Positions 56,516 through 64,000 of a DNA stretch of 64,000 bases are shown here, piece by piece. The stretch spans positions 930,001-994,000 of the forward strand of contig NZ_JAGSYF010000001.1 of NCBI RefSeq assembly GCF_025685645.1. The letters run 5' to 3'. Positions within the stretch are counted from its first letter, which is position 1, and each line of letters opens with the position of its first letter. The stretch is from Edaphobacter bradus. GTDB lineage: Bacteria > Acidobacteriota > Terriglobia > Terriglobales > Acidobacteriaceae. The notes below the pieces were generated by a model. That model was not told the origin of the DNA, searched no databases, and saw only the letters and a list, made by a program, of their open reading frames with translations. A program made the translations under genes and the position numbers.

Positions 56516-57838
56516 GTGAGCCGCTCTTTCCCTTCCCTTCGACGTTTGCTTGAAGTTGCTGCCGTAACAGCTTTGTTTGCTGTGTTTGCTTCAGCCGAGA
56601 CCATCACAGGAACTGTCACGAACAAGACCACCAACAAGCCTGCCGCAGGGGACGATGTTGTTCTGATCAGGCTCCAGCAGGGCATGCAGGAATCGACCCG
56701 CACGAAGACGGATGCGAAGGGACGTTTCACGCTGGATGTGCCTGATCCGGGGCTTCATCTGGTGCGCGTGACGCACGACAAGGCGAACTACTTTCGGCCC
56801 GCGCCTCCGGGAACGCAGTCGGTGGAGATTGAGGTCTTCAACGCCGCGGCCAAGGTGCAGGGCGTGAGCGGCGAGGCGGATGTGATGCGCATCCAGAGCG
56901 ATGAGAGCGGCAATGGGCTGCGCGTTGTGGAGAATTTCTTTGTGAAGAACGAGTCCACTCCGCCACGGACGCAGTTCGGCGAGCGACCGTTTGAGTTTTA
57001 TCTGCCGCCGGGAGCGGTGGTGGAGGGTTCGGCGGCGCTGGCCCCCGGAGGGATGCCGGTGCAGGCTTCACCGATGCCGCTGGGCGATCCGAACCACTTC
57101 GCGTTTATCTTTCCGATCCGGCCAGGAGAGACGCGGTTTCAGGTGACGTACCGGCTTCCCTATAACGGCAGCTTCAGGTTCACGCCGAAAGTACTGATGA
57201 CTACGGATACAGTTGCGATCATGATGCCGAAGAGCATGACGTTCAAGCCGGGCGCGTCTGCGCCCTACTCGCCGGTGACGGAGGAGACGACGGCTCAGAC
57301 GTTCGTGGCGCGGAATGTGACCCCTGCCCAGCCGCTGGAGTTTACGGTTTCGGGGAACGGGCAGCTTCCGCGAGACCAGCAACAGGCAAACCAGCAGGAT
57401 GGCGCGAACGGCGCGACTGGGGCAGATACAGCGGCGCAGAGCGGTGGAGGGACGGCGGCGACGGATACGCGTCCGGGAGGTGGCCTTGGGAATCCGATCG
57501 ATCCTCAGGGAACGAACGATCCGTGGGCCAAGTATAAGTGGTGGATTCTGGGCGCCCTGGGGCTTGCTATGGCATCCGGCGCTGGCGTGATGCTGAAGGG
57601 CAACACATCGCAGACTACTGCTCCGCTGGCGGTGGGAACTGGCGTGATTGGCGGAAATTCCCTGCTCGCGAGCTTGAAGGAAGAGTTGTTTGCCGTCGAG
57701 ACAGACAGACTGCAGGGACGGCTGGGAGAAAAAGAGTACGCCGAGCAGAAGGCTGCGCTGGAGATCGTGCTGCGGCGGGCGTTGGCTCGCAACGAACGCG
57801 GCAGCAGTGCGTCTGATGGTACGGGACCGGTGGTCTAG
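56516..57838 (+). CDS. Exported protein with carboxypeptidase-regulatory-like domain and C-terminal coiled tail, Ccm-associated
   Basis: A 440-residue protein, start GTG at 56516. Signal peptide (LEVAAVTALFAVFASAETI), a CarboxypepD_reg-like domain (ITGTVTNKTTNKPAAGDDVV, TDAKGRFTLDVPDPGLHLVR), a middle beta-rich domain, then a Gly/Gln linker, a transmembrane helix (KWWILGALGLAMASGAGVML) and a helix with GRLGEKEYAEQKAALEIVLR. That tail resembles the end of the preceding CcmI-like protein. It follows the ccm genes and precedes htpX, 18 bases apart. It is likely an envelope factor tied to cytochrome c maturation or quality control; function not established. Confidence 0.7.
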   Translation: MSRSFPSLRRLLEVAAVTALFAVFASAETITGTVTNKTTNKPAAGDDVVLIRLQQGMQESTRTKTDAKGRFTLDVPDPGLHLVRVTHDKANYFRPAPPGTQSVEIEVFNAAAKVQGVSGEADVMRIQSDESGNGLRVVENFFVKNESTPPRTQFGERPFEFYLPPGAVVEGSAALAPGGMPVQASPMPLGDPNHFAFIFPIRPGETRFQVTYRLPYNGSFRFTPKVLMTTDTVAIMMPKSMTFKPGASAPYSPVTEETTAQTFVARNVTPAQPLEFTVSGNGQLPRDQQQANQQDGANGATGADTAAQSGGGTAATDTRPGGGLGNPIDPQGTNDPWAKYKWWILGALGLAMASGAGVMLKGNTSQTTAPLAVGTGVIGGNSLLASLKEELFAVETDRLQGRLGEKEYAEQKAALEIVLRRALARNERGSSASDGTGPVV

Positions 57839-57856
57839 GTCTAAAGGAGTATTCCG

Positions 57857-58714
57857 ATGAATACGCTGAAGTCGACGTTTCTGCTGGTTGCACTGACTCT
57901 GCTGCTGATCTTCGTTGGCGGGCGTTTCGGCGGACAGAATGGGATGGTGCTGGCATTTCTGCTGTCGGTTGTCTTCAACTTTGGGACCTACTTCTTCTCG
58001 GACAAGCTGGCGCTGGCCATGTACCGGGCGCAGCCGGTGACGCGGGAACAGTTGCCGCGAGCGTATGACGTGGTCGAGCGGCTGGCGGCAAGACAGGGAC
58101 TGCCGATGCCAAAGATCTATGTGATTCCCACGGAATCTCCGAACGCGTTTGCGACGGGACGGAATCCGAAGCATGCCTCGGTTGCGGTGACCCATGGGAT
58201 TCTGCGGCTACTGGATGATGAAGAGCTGGAGGGCGTCTTGGCGCACGAGCTGGGGCACGTGAAGAACCGCGATATTCTGACGAGCTCTGTTGCGGCGACA
58301 CTGGCCGGCGCGATCACGATGGTGGCGCGGATGGGCTACTTTGCTTCGCTGTTCGGCGGCTACGGAGGCGGGAGCAGCAGTCGCGAGCGGGGCGGCGGCG
58401 GGATCAGCGCTCTGCTGATGCTGATTCTGGCGCCGATCGCGGCGACGCTGATTCAGCTCGCGGTTTCACGGTCGCGTGAGTATGAAGCGGATGCGACGGG
58501 AGCGAAGGAGACAGGAAATCCGTACGCGCTGGCGCGCGCGCTGCAGAAGCTGGATGACTACTCGCGGCGGATTCCGATGCAGGCTTCGCCGACGACGGCG
58601 CATCTGTTTATTGTCGCTCCGCTGCTGGGGAGCGGAGGGTTCGCAAATCTGTTCTCGACGCATCCGCCGATCAAGGAACGGATATGGCGGCTGATCGGAA
58701 GGGACCTGGTCTAG
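57857..58714 (+). CDS. htpX: HtpX-like zinc metalloprotease (M48)
   Basis: A 285-residue membrane protease that degrades misfolded membrane proteins. The zinc motif HELGH lies in [13 protein letters not shown], with Glu in [17 protein letters not shown]; helices flank it ([40 protein letters not shown]). ATG at 57857 has AAAGGAG upstream. It follows the Ccm-linked exported protein by 18 bases; the next gene overlaps its end. Confidence 0.94.
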   Translation: MNTLKSTFLLVALTLLLIFVGGRFGGQNGMVLAFLLSVVFNFGTYFFSDKLALAMYRAQPVTREQLPRAYDVVERLAARQGLPMPKIYVIPTESPNAFATGRNPKHASVAVTHGILRLLDDEELEGVLAHELGHVKNRDILTSSVAATLAGAITMVARMGYFASLFGGYGGGSSSRERGGGGISALLMLILAPIAATLIQLAVSRSREYEADATGAKETGNPYALARALQKLDDYSRRIPMQASPTTAHLFIVAPLLGSGGFANLFSTHPPIKERIWRLIGRDLV

Positions 58715-59232
58715 TGGTCGAAGGGATACTCCGGGCGCTGCGGTTGATGGCGATGGTGGCATGGGTCGGCGGGCTCATGTTCTTTGCGTTTGTGGTGGCT
58801 CCGGTAGCGTTTCACCGGCTACCGAGCACGCATGAGGCGGGCCTGGTAGTGGGCGGCACGCTAAGCGTGCTGCACTGGATCGGGCTGATTGGCGGGGTGC
58901 TGTTTTACATCGCGACGGGAGCTCTGTGGCTTCGCGCTGAGGTGATGGCGCGTGCGAGCTTTGCGATCGAGATGGCGCTGACAGGAATCATGCTGGCTCT
59001 CACGGCCTACTCGCAGTTCCGGATCCTGCCGGCGATGGAGCGGGACCGCACGGCAGCCGGTGGCGTAATTGAAACTGCGGATGCGGAGAGCCCGGCGCGA
59101 ATGGACTTTGAGCGGCTGCATAAGTACTCAGAGCGGCTGGAGGGGCTTGTATTGCTCTGCGGGATTGGCGTGGTGCTGGTGCTGGCCCGCGAGTCCCAGT
59201 GGCCCGGGACGGGTAAAATCAGGGAGATATGA
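58714..59232 (+). CDS. DUF4149 (TMEM205-like) membrane protein
   Basis: A 172-residue protein with four helices: LRLMAMVAWVGGLMFFAFVV, LSVLHWIGLIGGVLFYIATG, ALTGIMLALTAYSQFRILPA and LEGLVLLCGIGVVLVLA. The conserved WxGG and APVAF motifs match DUF4149. GTG at 58714 shares a base with the htpX stop; the ATG at 58684 inside htpX is an alternative. Function unknown, often near envelope stress genes. Confidence 0.82.
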   Translation: MVEGILRALRLMAMVAWVGGLMFFAFVVAPVAFHRLPSTHEAGLVVGGTLSVLHWIGLIGGVLFYIATGALWLRAEVMARASFAIEMALTGIMLALTAYSQFRILPAMERDRTAAGGVIETADAESPARMDFERLHKYSERLEGLVLLCGIGVVLVLARESQWPGTGKIREI

Positions 59233-59305
59233 CGACTGACATGACTTCCTTGTCCGCCTTTGTGTGCGACGCGGCCGCTGATGGCGTGTGCCGTCGAGGC
59301 CAATA

Positions 59306-60034
59306 ATGCCCGCTCTGTGGCTGAGCCTGGGACTAGGACTGGTGGCCGGGCTGGCGGACTATGTAGGAGGAGTGCTGCTGGTGCGGCGTTCGCCTTCGGC
59401 GAAGTCGCTGCGCTACTTTGTCGCTCTGGGTGCGGGTTTCATGCTGGCTGCGGCGCTGCTTGAGATGGTGCCGGAGGCAGTACGGATCAATGCGAAGTGG
59501 GCTCCCCTGCTTGTGCTGCTGGGGTATTGCGGCGTGCATCTGCTGGAGCACACGCTGGTGCCGCACTTTCACTTTGGCGAAGAGACGCACGAGCATGAGT
59601 TTCTTTCAGCGAGAACGAGCTACTCGGTGCTGCTAGGCCTGGCGGCGCATACGTTCTTCGACGGAATTGCGATCGGCTCGGGATTCGCGCTCTCGCACTG
59701 GCTGGGATGGCTAATCTTTGTTGCCGTATTTCTGCACAAGATTCCCGAAGGCTTCACGGTTGCGAGTGTGATGCTGGCGGGTGGGCGAGGGCGGCAGGCG
59801 GCGCTGAACTCAGCGATGGTACTAGGTGCGACGACGGTGCTGGGTGTGCTGGTGATCAATCTTGAGCCGAAGTGGGTGCTGGCCGGATTGCCGCTTTCGG
59901 CAGGTGTGACGATCTATGTCGCAGCGACAGATCTTGTGCCGGAGGTCAACCGCGAACCGGGGGTCAGGATGGCGCTGGTCTTCTTTCTCGGCGTCGTGGT
60001 GTTCTTTGTGGCGAGGCTGCTCGGGCCGTTCTAG
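59306..60034 (+). CDS. ZIP-family metal transporter
   Basis: A 242-residue ZIP transporter with about eight helices. The metal-path His/Glu motifs are AAHTFFDGIAIGSGFALSHW (helix 4) and FLHKIPEGFTVASVML (helix 5). The cytosolic loop has a His-rich part HTLVPHFHFGEETHEHE that can bind zinc. ATG at 59306 preferred; GTG at 59288 precedes it by 18 bases. Zinc or iron uptake is expected from the family. It converges with the NHL protein gene by four bases. Confidence 0.9.
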   Translation: MPALWLSLGLGLVAGLADYVGGVLLVRRSPSAKSLRYFVALGAGFMLAAALLEMVPEAVRINAKWAPLLVLLGYCGVHLLEHTLVPHFHFGEETHEHEFLSARTSYSVLLGLAAHTFFDGIAIGSGFALSHWLGWLIFVAVFLHKIPEGFTVASVMLAGGRGRQAALNSAMVLGATTVLGVLVINLEPKWVLAGLPLSAGVTIYVAATDLVPEVNREPGVRMALVFFLGVVVFFVARLLGPF

Positions 60035-62457
60035 TTCTGCAGGACAAGCACGACGCTTGCGGAGTGCTGTAGAGCGGTGCCGGATGGGGTGGTAGCTGTT
60101 CCGGTGACGGTGATGGTGTAGGCAGTGGTGCCGTTGGCTGATCGCGCGCCGGTATTGATGCGGTCTCCGCAGCCAGATAGGAATGTGGATGTGAGGATCG
60201 CTGCGACGCAGAGGATTCGCAGAGGCTGCTTCCTGCGGCGAGTGAGCGGGATTAGAGGCAGCGCCAGAATTGCTAGAGCAATGGGTGCGGGCGCCACCGC
60301 CGGTTGGAACGCGGTGCTCCTGGGAGTCGCGATGGTGAGGTTAAAAGTAGTGGAGGCGGAGCCAGGTGGGATGTACGAAGGATTGAAGGCAGCGGTCGCG
60401 AAAGGCGGCAGGCCTGAGGCTGCGAGCGTGATCGGGCTGGTGAGTGTTCCCTGAGGCTGGGCTGTGAAGGTGAAGGTGGCGGAGTTGCCGCTGACGACGG
60501 TCTGGCTTGTGGCCCCGGCCGTCGCGAGGGTGAAATCGGCGGGTGACGCCGTTGCGGATACGGCGAGCGAAGATGCGGCGGAAGAACTGGGCAGGAAGTT
60601 GGCGTCGCCACTGTACTGGGAGGTAAGAGTATGGTTTCCGAGGGAGAGAGCGCTGGTGGTGAAGGCAGCATCTCCCGTGGAGGCGATGGTGATGGCGGGT
60701 TGTGGGATAGCGTCGATGGTCAGGGTGACTGTGCCTGTGGGGCTTCCGGTGGTAGTGCTGGCAACGTGTGTAGTGAGGGTGAGGGACTGTCCAGCGGCGA
60801 TGGTGGTTGTGGGCGTGGTGAGAGTGATCAGGGTTGGCGCCGGAGTAATGGCCACGTTAGGGATTGGAGCGATAGTGTAGTTCCCTGCTGCGGGGCCCGA
60901 GAGAAGCGCGGTGACGGAGTAGGAGCCTACGGGGGACAGGTTGGCAGCAGTAGTAGTGAAGGTTGCGGTGATACGGGCCGCGTCCTGTGGGAGGACACCA
61001 GTGATGACTCCGGTGAGCGTAGGAATGGGCTGCCCGTAGAGCAAAGTAGCGGGGGTGACGATTGCTGCGAGCTGCAAGGGTGAGATAGTGAGCGAAAGAG
61101 TGTTGCTGTGCGCCGGGGCGTGGAACTGGTCGCCGGAGTAGGTCGCGGAGAGGGCGTGTAAGCCGGCGGGAAGAGTGGAGAGGTCACGTGTAGCGGCGTT
61201 GGCTAAGAGGTTCGCCGCGCCGAGAGTTGTTGTGTTGGCGTTGAAGGTGTCGAGGAAGGTGATGGAGCCGGATGCAGCGGTCGAGGTCGCAAGGGTTGCG
61301 CTGAGGTGTCCGCTTCCGTAAGGAATAACCGAGGGAGCCGTGAGGGTAAGGATTCCAGGAACGGATGCCCCGAGGCCGGCGAAGGTGCGTATGGTCGCGT
61401 CGGAGGCGATCTGACGCACGCGCTGGTTGCCGGTGTCAGCTAATGCGAGGAGGCCAGTGGGCGCGAGCGCGGCGGAGCGTGGGTCGTTGAGCGAGGCCGC
61501 GGCCGCAGGGCCTGCGTCGCCGGAGAAGCTCTGGGTGCCGTCGCCTGCGAGGGTGGTGATCGTGCCGGTGACAGCGTCAATGCGGCGGATACGGTGGTTC
61601 TGCGAATCGGCGATGTAGAGGTTGCCGGATGGATCGATGGTGATGCCGCGTGGGAGTGCGAGGGTGGCGGCGCTGGCTTGGGAGTCGTCACCGGAGAAGC
61701 CCCCGATGCCGGTGCCTGCGATGGTATCGATGATGCCAGTGATTGCGTCGACTCGGCGAATGCGGTGGTTGCGGGAGTCGGCGATGTAGAGGTTCTTGCG
61801 CGAATCAAGGGCGAGCCCGGAGGGGGAGTCGATGCTGGCGGCGGTGGCTGCGCCGTTGTCACCGGAGAAGCCTTGTGTGCCGTTGCCGGCGACGGTTGTA
61901 ATGATGCCGCCGGGTGTAATTTTGCGAATGCGGTGGTTCTGAGTGTCGGCGATGTAGAGATTCTGGTTGGCATCGAGGGCAAGCGCGGTGGGCAAGTTGA
62001 GATGCGCGCCGGGGGCGGGGCCGTTGTCGCCGTCGAATCCTGGGGTGCTGCCTCCGGCGACGGTGGTAATGAGGCCGGTGGCGAGATCGACTCGGCGAAT
62101 GCAGCTGTTGTGGGCGTCGGCGATGTAGAGGTGGCCAGAGGTGTCGAGCGCGAGCCCCTGGGGAGAGTCGAGCTGTGCCTGAGTGGCGGGACCGCCGTCT
62201 CCGGAGAAGCCCTGCACGCCGTTACCGGCGACGGTGGTGATGTTGCCGGAGGTATCTACCTTGCGGACCGAGTGGTTGGCCGTCTCGGCGAGGTAGAGAT
62301 TACCTTGTGCGTCAAACAGAATGACGGATGGCAAAATGAGGGGGACGGCAGTAGCCTGTGTCTGGGCGAGAAGACACGGAGCGACTAGGAGAAGAACGAG
62401 AAGATGACGGAGCGCGGCACTACTGCGTCCTTGGGGGAAAATGCTCTGCGGACCCAT
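60031..62457 (-). CDS. Secreted NHL-repeat protein with Ig-like domains
   Basis: An 808-residue exported protein. Signal peptide (LRHLLVLLLVAPCLLAQTQA), then six NHL beta-propeller blades (each with a GNLYIAD-NHRIRR-type repeat and a TTVAGNG-GFSGD segment, residues about 40-360), then a run of MBG/Ig-like beta domains (SITFLDTFNANTTTLGAANL, TLTTHVASTTTGSPTGTVTL) and a C-terminal helix plus Lys/Arg (APIALAILALPLIPLTRRRK) with a lipobox-like FLSGCGD segment. It is probably a surface-anchored adhesin or glycan-binding protein. Very common in Acidobacteria; ligand unknown. Confidence 0.85.
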   Translation of the reverse strand: MGPQSIFPQGRSSAALRHLLVLLLVAPCLLAQTQATAVPLILPSVILFDAQGNLYLAETANHSVRKVDTSGNITTVAGNGVQGFSGDGGPATQAQLDSPQGLALDTSGHLYIADAHNSCIRRVDLATGLITTVAGGSTPGFDGDNGPAPGAHLNLPTALALDANQNLYIADTQNHRIRKITPGGIITTVAGNGTQGFSGDNGAATAASIDSPSGLALDSRKNLYIADSRNHRIRRVDAITGIIDTIAGTGIGGFSGDDSQASAATLALPRGITIDPSGNLYIADSQNHRIRRIDAVTGTITTLAGDGTQSFSGDAGPAAAASLNDPRSAALAPTGLLALADTGNQRVRQIASDATIRTFAGLGASVPGILTLTAPSVIPYGSGHLSATLATSTAASGSITFLDTFNANTTTLGAANLLANAATRDLSTLPAGLHALSATYSGDQFHAPAHSNTLSLTISPLQLAAIVTPATLLYGQPIPTLTGVITGVLPQDAARITATFTTTAANLSPVGSYSVTALLSGPAAGNYTIAPIPNVAITPAPTLITLTTPTTTIAAGQSLTLTTHVASTTTGSPTGTVTLTIDAIPQPAITIASTGDAAFTTSALSLGNHTLTSQYSGDANFLPSSSAASSLAVSATASPADFTLATAGATSQTVVSGNSATFTFTAQPQGTLTSPITLAASGLPPFATAAFNPSYIPPGSASTTFNLTIATPRSTAFQPAVAPAPIALAILALPLIPLTRRRKQPLRILCVAAILTSTFLSGCGDRINTGARSANGTTAYTITVTGTATTPSGTALQHSASVVLVLQN

Positions 62458-62557
62458 GGGAGTGAGTTGAGATTACATGATTTGAAGGCAGATTTGATGC
62501 GAAGATTCTTTACTCGTGCGCGACGGACGCCGTCCGCCGTTTCAGCCGTGGAAGGCG

Positions 62558-63427
62558 TTACTCGGCAACGGTGGTGTTTCGCAGTTGCCCCAGCCTTTCG
62601 ATGGTGACGATGACTTCTTCATTGGGCTTGAGCCAGCGCGGCGGCGTGCGGCCCAGGCCTACTCCCTCGGGCGTGCCGGTGCTGATGATGTCGCCAGCTT
62701 CGAGGGGTGTAGTGCTGGAGATGTATTCAATGAGCGCGGGGATCTTGAAGATGAGATCGCGAGTATTGGCGGACTGAAGGAGCTCTCCGTTGACCGTAAG
62801 CGAGATGGCGAGCGAATGTGGGTCGGGAACCTCGTCGGCGGTAACGATGGATGGGCCAAGAGGGCAGAAGGTGGGGAAGGATTTGCCCAGCGTCCACTGG
62901 GACGTAGCAAGCTGGATGTCGCGGGCGCTGACGTCGTTGGCAATGGTGTAGCCCAGGACGTGGTCCATGGCGGAGGCTGCGGAGATCTGGTATCCGGGCT
63001 TGCCGATGACCACTGCGAGTTCGGCTTCGTAGTCGGGTTGCGTGCTGACGGCGGGAAGAATGATGGATACGTCGGGACCTACGACGGCGCTCGAAAGCTT
63101 CATGAAGACAGTAGGGACCTTCTGCACTGCCATCTTGGACTCGGCGGCGTGGCTCTGGTAGTTGAGGCCAATGCCGAAGACGCGTGGCGGGCGCGGAATG
63201 GGAGCGAGGATCTGAGCGTCGGACAACGGGACCCGGGGCGCGGTTGCGCTGGCGGCGCGGGCAGCATCGAGAGCCGCGGGGCCGGCCTCGATGAGGGACA
63301 GCACCGTGGGGTGACCAAGGCCTGAGAGGTCAACGACATCGTAGTGCGTCGCGCTTCCCTGCACCGGCAGCAGAACGCCAGGGGTGGGTTTGTCAGTCGA
63401 CTTACGGGTAAAGGTGATCAGCTTCAT
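62558..63427 (-). CDS. Fumarylacetoacetate hydrolase family protein
   Basis: A 289-residue FAH-fold enzyme. The metal-binding ExE is in PDYEAELAVVIGKPG (residues near 135), preceded by FGIGLNYQSHAAES and followed by YTIANDVSARDIQLATSQW and DIISTGTPEGVGLGRTPPRW. Such enzymes hydrolyse C-C bonds in beta-keto acids or act as oxaloacetate decarboxylase/isomerase in aromatic breakdown. It sits next to an SDR gene (87 bases), so a catabolic pair is possible. Substrate unknown. Confidence 0.9.
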   Translation of the reverse strand: MKLITFTRKSTDKPTPGVLLPVQGSATHYDVVDLSGLGHPTVLSLIEAGPAALDAARAASATAPRVPLSDAQILAPIPRPPRVFGIGLNYQSHAAESKMAVQKVPTVFMKLSSAVVGPDVSIILPAVSTQPDYEAELAVVIGKPGYQISAASAMDHVLGYTIANDVSARDIQLATSQWTLGKSFPTFCPLGPSIVTADEVPDPHSLAISLTVNGELLQSANTRDLIFKIPALIEYISSTTPLEAGDIISTGTPEGVGLGRTPPRWLKPNEEVIVTIERLGQLRNTTVAE

Positions 63428-63514
63428 ATCTTTTTGCTCCGTGCGTATGTCACTGCGAGATCGCAGACAGGTTTGAGGCTCATGCCGAAGTGTGGGGCGC
63501 GCTGCAGTTCGACG

Positions 63515-64000
63515 TCAGGCCGCTGTCCAGCCTCCGTCGATGGCGATGACAGCTCCGTTGATGAACTCGGCCTCGGCGGAGCAGAGATAGCGCACAAGCG
63601 AGGCGATGTCCTCCGGGGTTCCGAGTCGGCCGATGGGCTGGCGGGCGACCAGCTCCGCACGGATCTTGTCCTTTTCGTGAGGGTGATACTTCTCGAGATA
63701 GCCCTCAACGAAAGGCGTCTGCACCGTGCCGGGAGCGATGCAGTTGACGCGAAGCTCTTTGGGGTAGTCGACGGCGATCTGGCGCGTCATGGCCTGCACT
63801 GCACCCTTGCTGGCGCAGTAGGCGAAGCGCTGCTTCACACCGACTGAGCCTGCCACCGAGCCGATGTTGACGATCGATCCGCGGGATGTGAGGAGCAGCG
63901 GGAAGGCAGCCTGAGTGACGAGAAAGACGCTGTTCACGTTGACCCGCATGACGCGAGTGAAGTCCTCCTCCGAGGTGCGGGTGATGTCGCCGACGAGGCC
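63515..64000 (-). CDS. SDR family oxidoreductase (partial, 5' end outside window)
   Basis: The C-terminal part of a classical short-chain dehydrogenase; the frame is open to the window edge (GLVGDITRTSEEDFTRV precedes the first internal Met). Catalytic Ser in IVNIGSVAGSVGVKQ, YCASKGAVQAM with Tyr and Lys, AINCIAPG-like LRVNCIAPGTVQTPF, end NGAVIAIDGGWTAA. The TS of the usual motif and the tail fit FabG-like sugar or hydroxy-acid dehydrogenases. It reads toward the FAH-family gene, likely the same operon. Confidence 0.88.
   Translation of the reverse strand, partial: GLVGDITRTSEEDFTRVMRVNVNSVFLVTQAAFPLLLTSRGSIVNIGSVAGSVGVKQRFAYCASKGAVQAMTRQIAVDYPKELRVNCIAPGTVQTPFVEGYLEKYHPHEKDKIRAELVARQPIGRLGTPEDIASLVRYLCSAEAEFINGAVIAIDGGWTAA

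Overview
The window looks like a chromosomal segment of an Acidobacteriota subdivision 1 bacterium (Acidobacteriaceae; Granulicella, Edaphobacter and Terriglobus would be typical). The reasons are the gene repertoire (paired DUF3300 and DUF2950 proteins, Ser/Thr kinases with TPR tails, NHL-repeat proteins with Ig-like domains, carboxypeptidase-regulatory-like secreted proteins, many outer-membrane proteins, a hopanoid-type glycosyltransferase), high GC and short intergenic hairpin repeats. The genus is an inference.

Layout. 0-7.3 kb: end of an exopolysaccharide cluster (glycosyltransferase, WcaF-like acetyltransferase), a receiver protein, a nitrate/taurine-type ABC importer (ATPase plus double-domain permease), half of an AI-2E permease, purQ and a CpsB-like phosphatase. 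7.3-17.4 kb: an SDR, a secreted protein, groES-groEL under a CIRCE operator, a VWA protein, a TonB-dependent receptor behind a clear cobalamin riboswitch, a quinone oxidoreductase and a GT2.

17.5-35 kb is an accessory region, visibly lower in GC. Reading left on the minus strand: an AspT-type antiporter, a 5'-truncated L-asparaginase and an internally deleted OprP-type porin. Between the arms lie a LuxR response regulator, a sensor kinase with a substrate-binding-like periplasmic domain, an IS3 transposase remnant and a receiver-only regulator. Reading right: DcaP-like porin, secreted glutaminase, second porin, secreted amidohydrolase. DUF2950 and DUF3300 genes, a broken alcohol dehydrogenase and a tRNA-Arg(CCT) close the region; part of the tRNA 3' end is repeated beside it, as at an integration site. 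A near-palindromic motif, TAGGG-N4-CCCTA, lies upstream of the receiver gene, the porin-glutaminase operon and the DUF3300 operon. Together this suggests a periplasmic amide (Gln/Asn) utilisation module under two-component control, with its asparagine arm decaying.

35-64 kb is mostly core: ispG, MFS plus GT2, PAP2 phosphatase, sirtuin, 6-phosphogluconate dehydrogenase, and enolase with a second partial eno 3' end so that the two enclose an aldo/keto reductase. Then come a Ser/Thr kinase with TPRs, a PagL-like deacylase, a sodium symporter, a ccmF-ccmH cytochrome c maturation cluster with two adjoining proteins that share a C-terminal helix, HtpX, a DUF4149 protein, a ZIP transporter, a large NHL/Ig-like secreted protein, a fumarylacetoacetase-family hydrolase and an SDR running off the end. 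No CRISPR array, rRNA or phage structural genes were seen.
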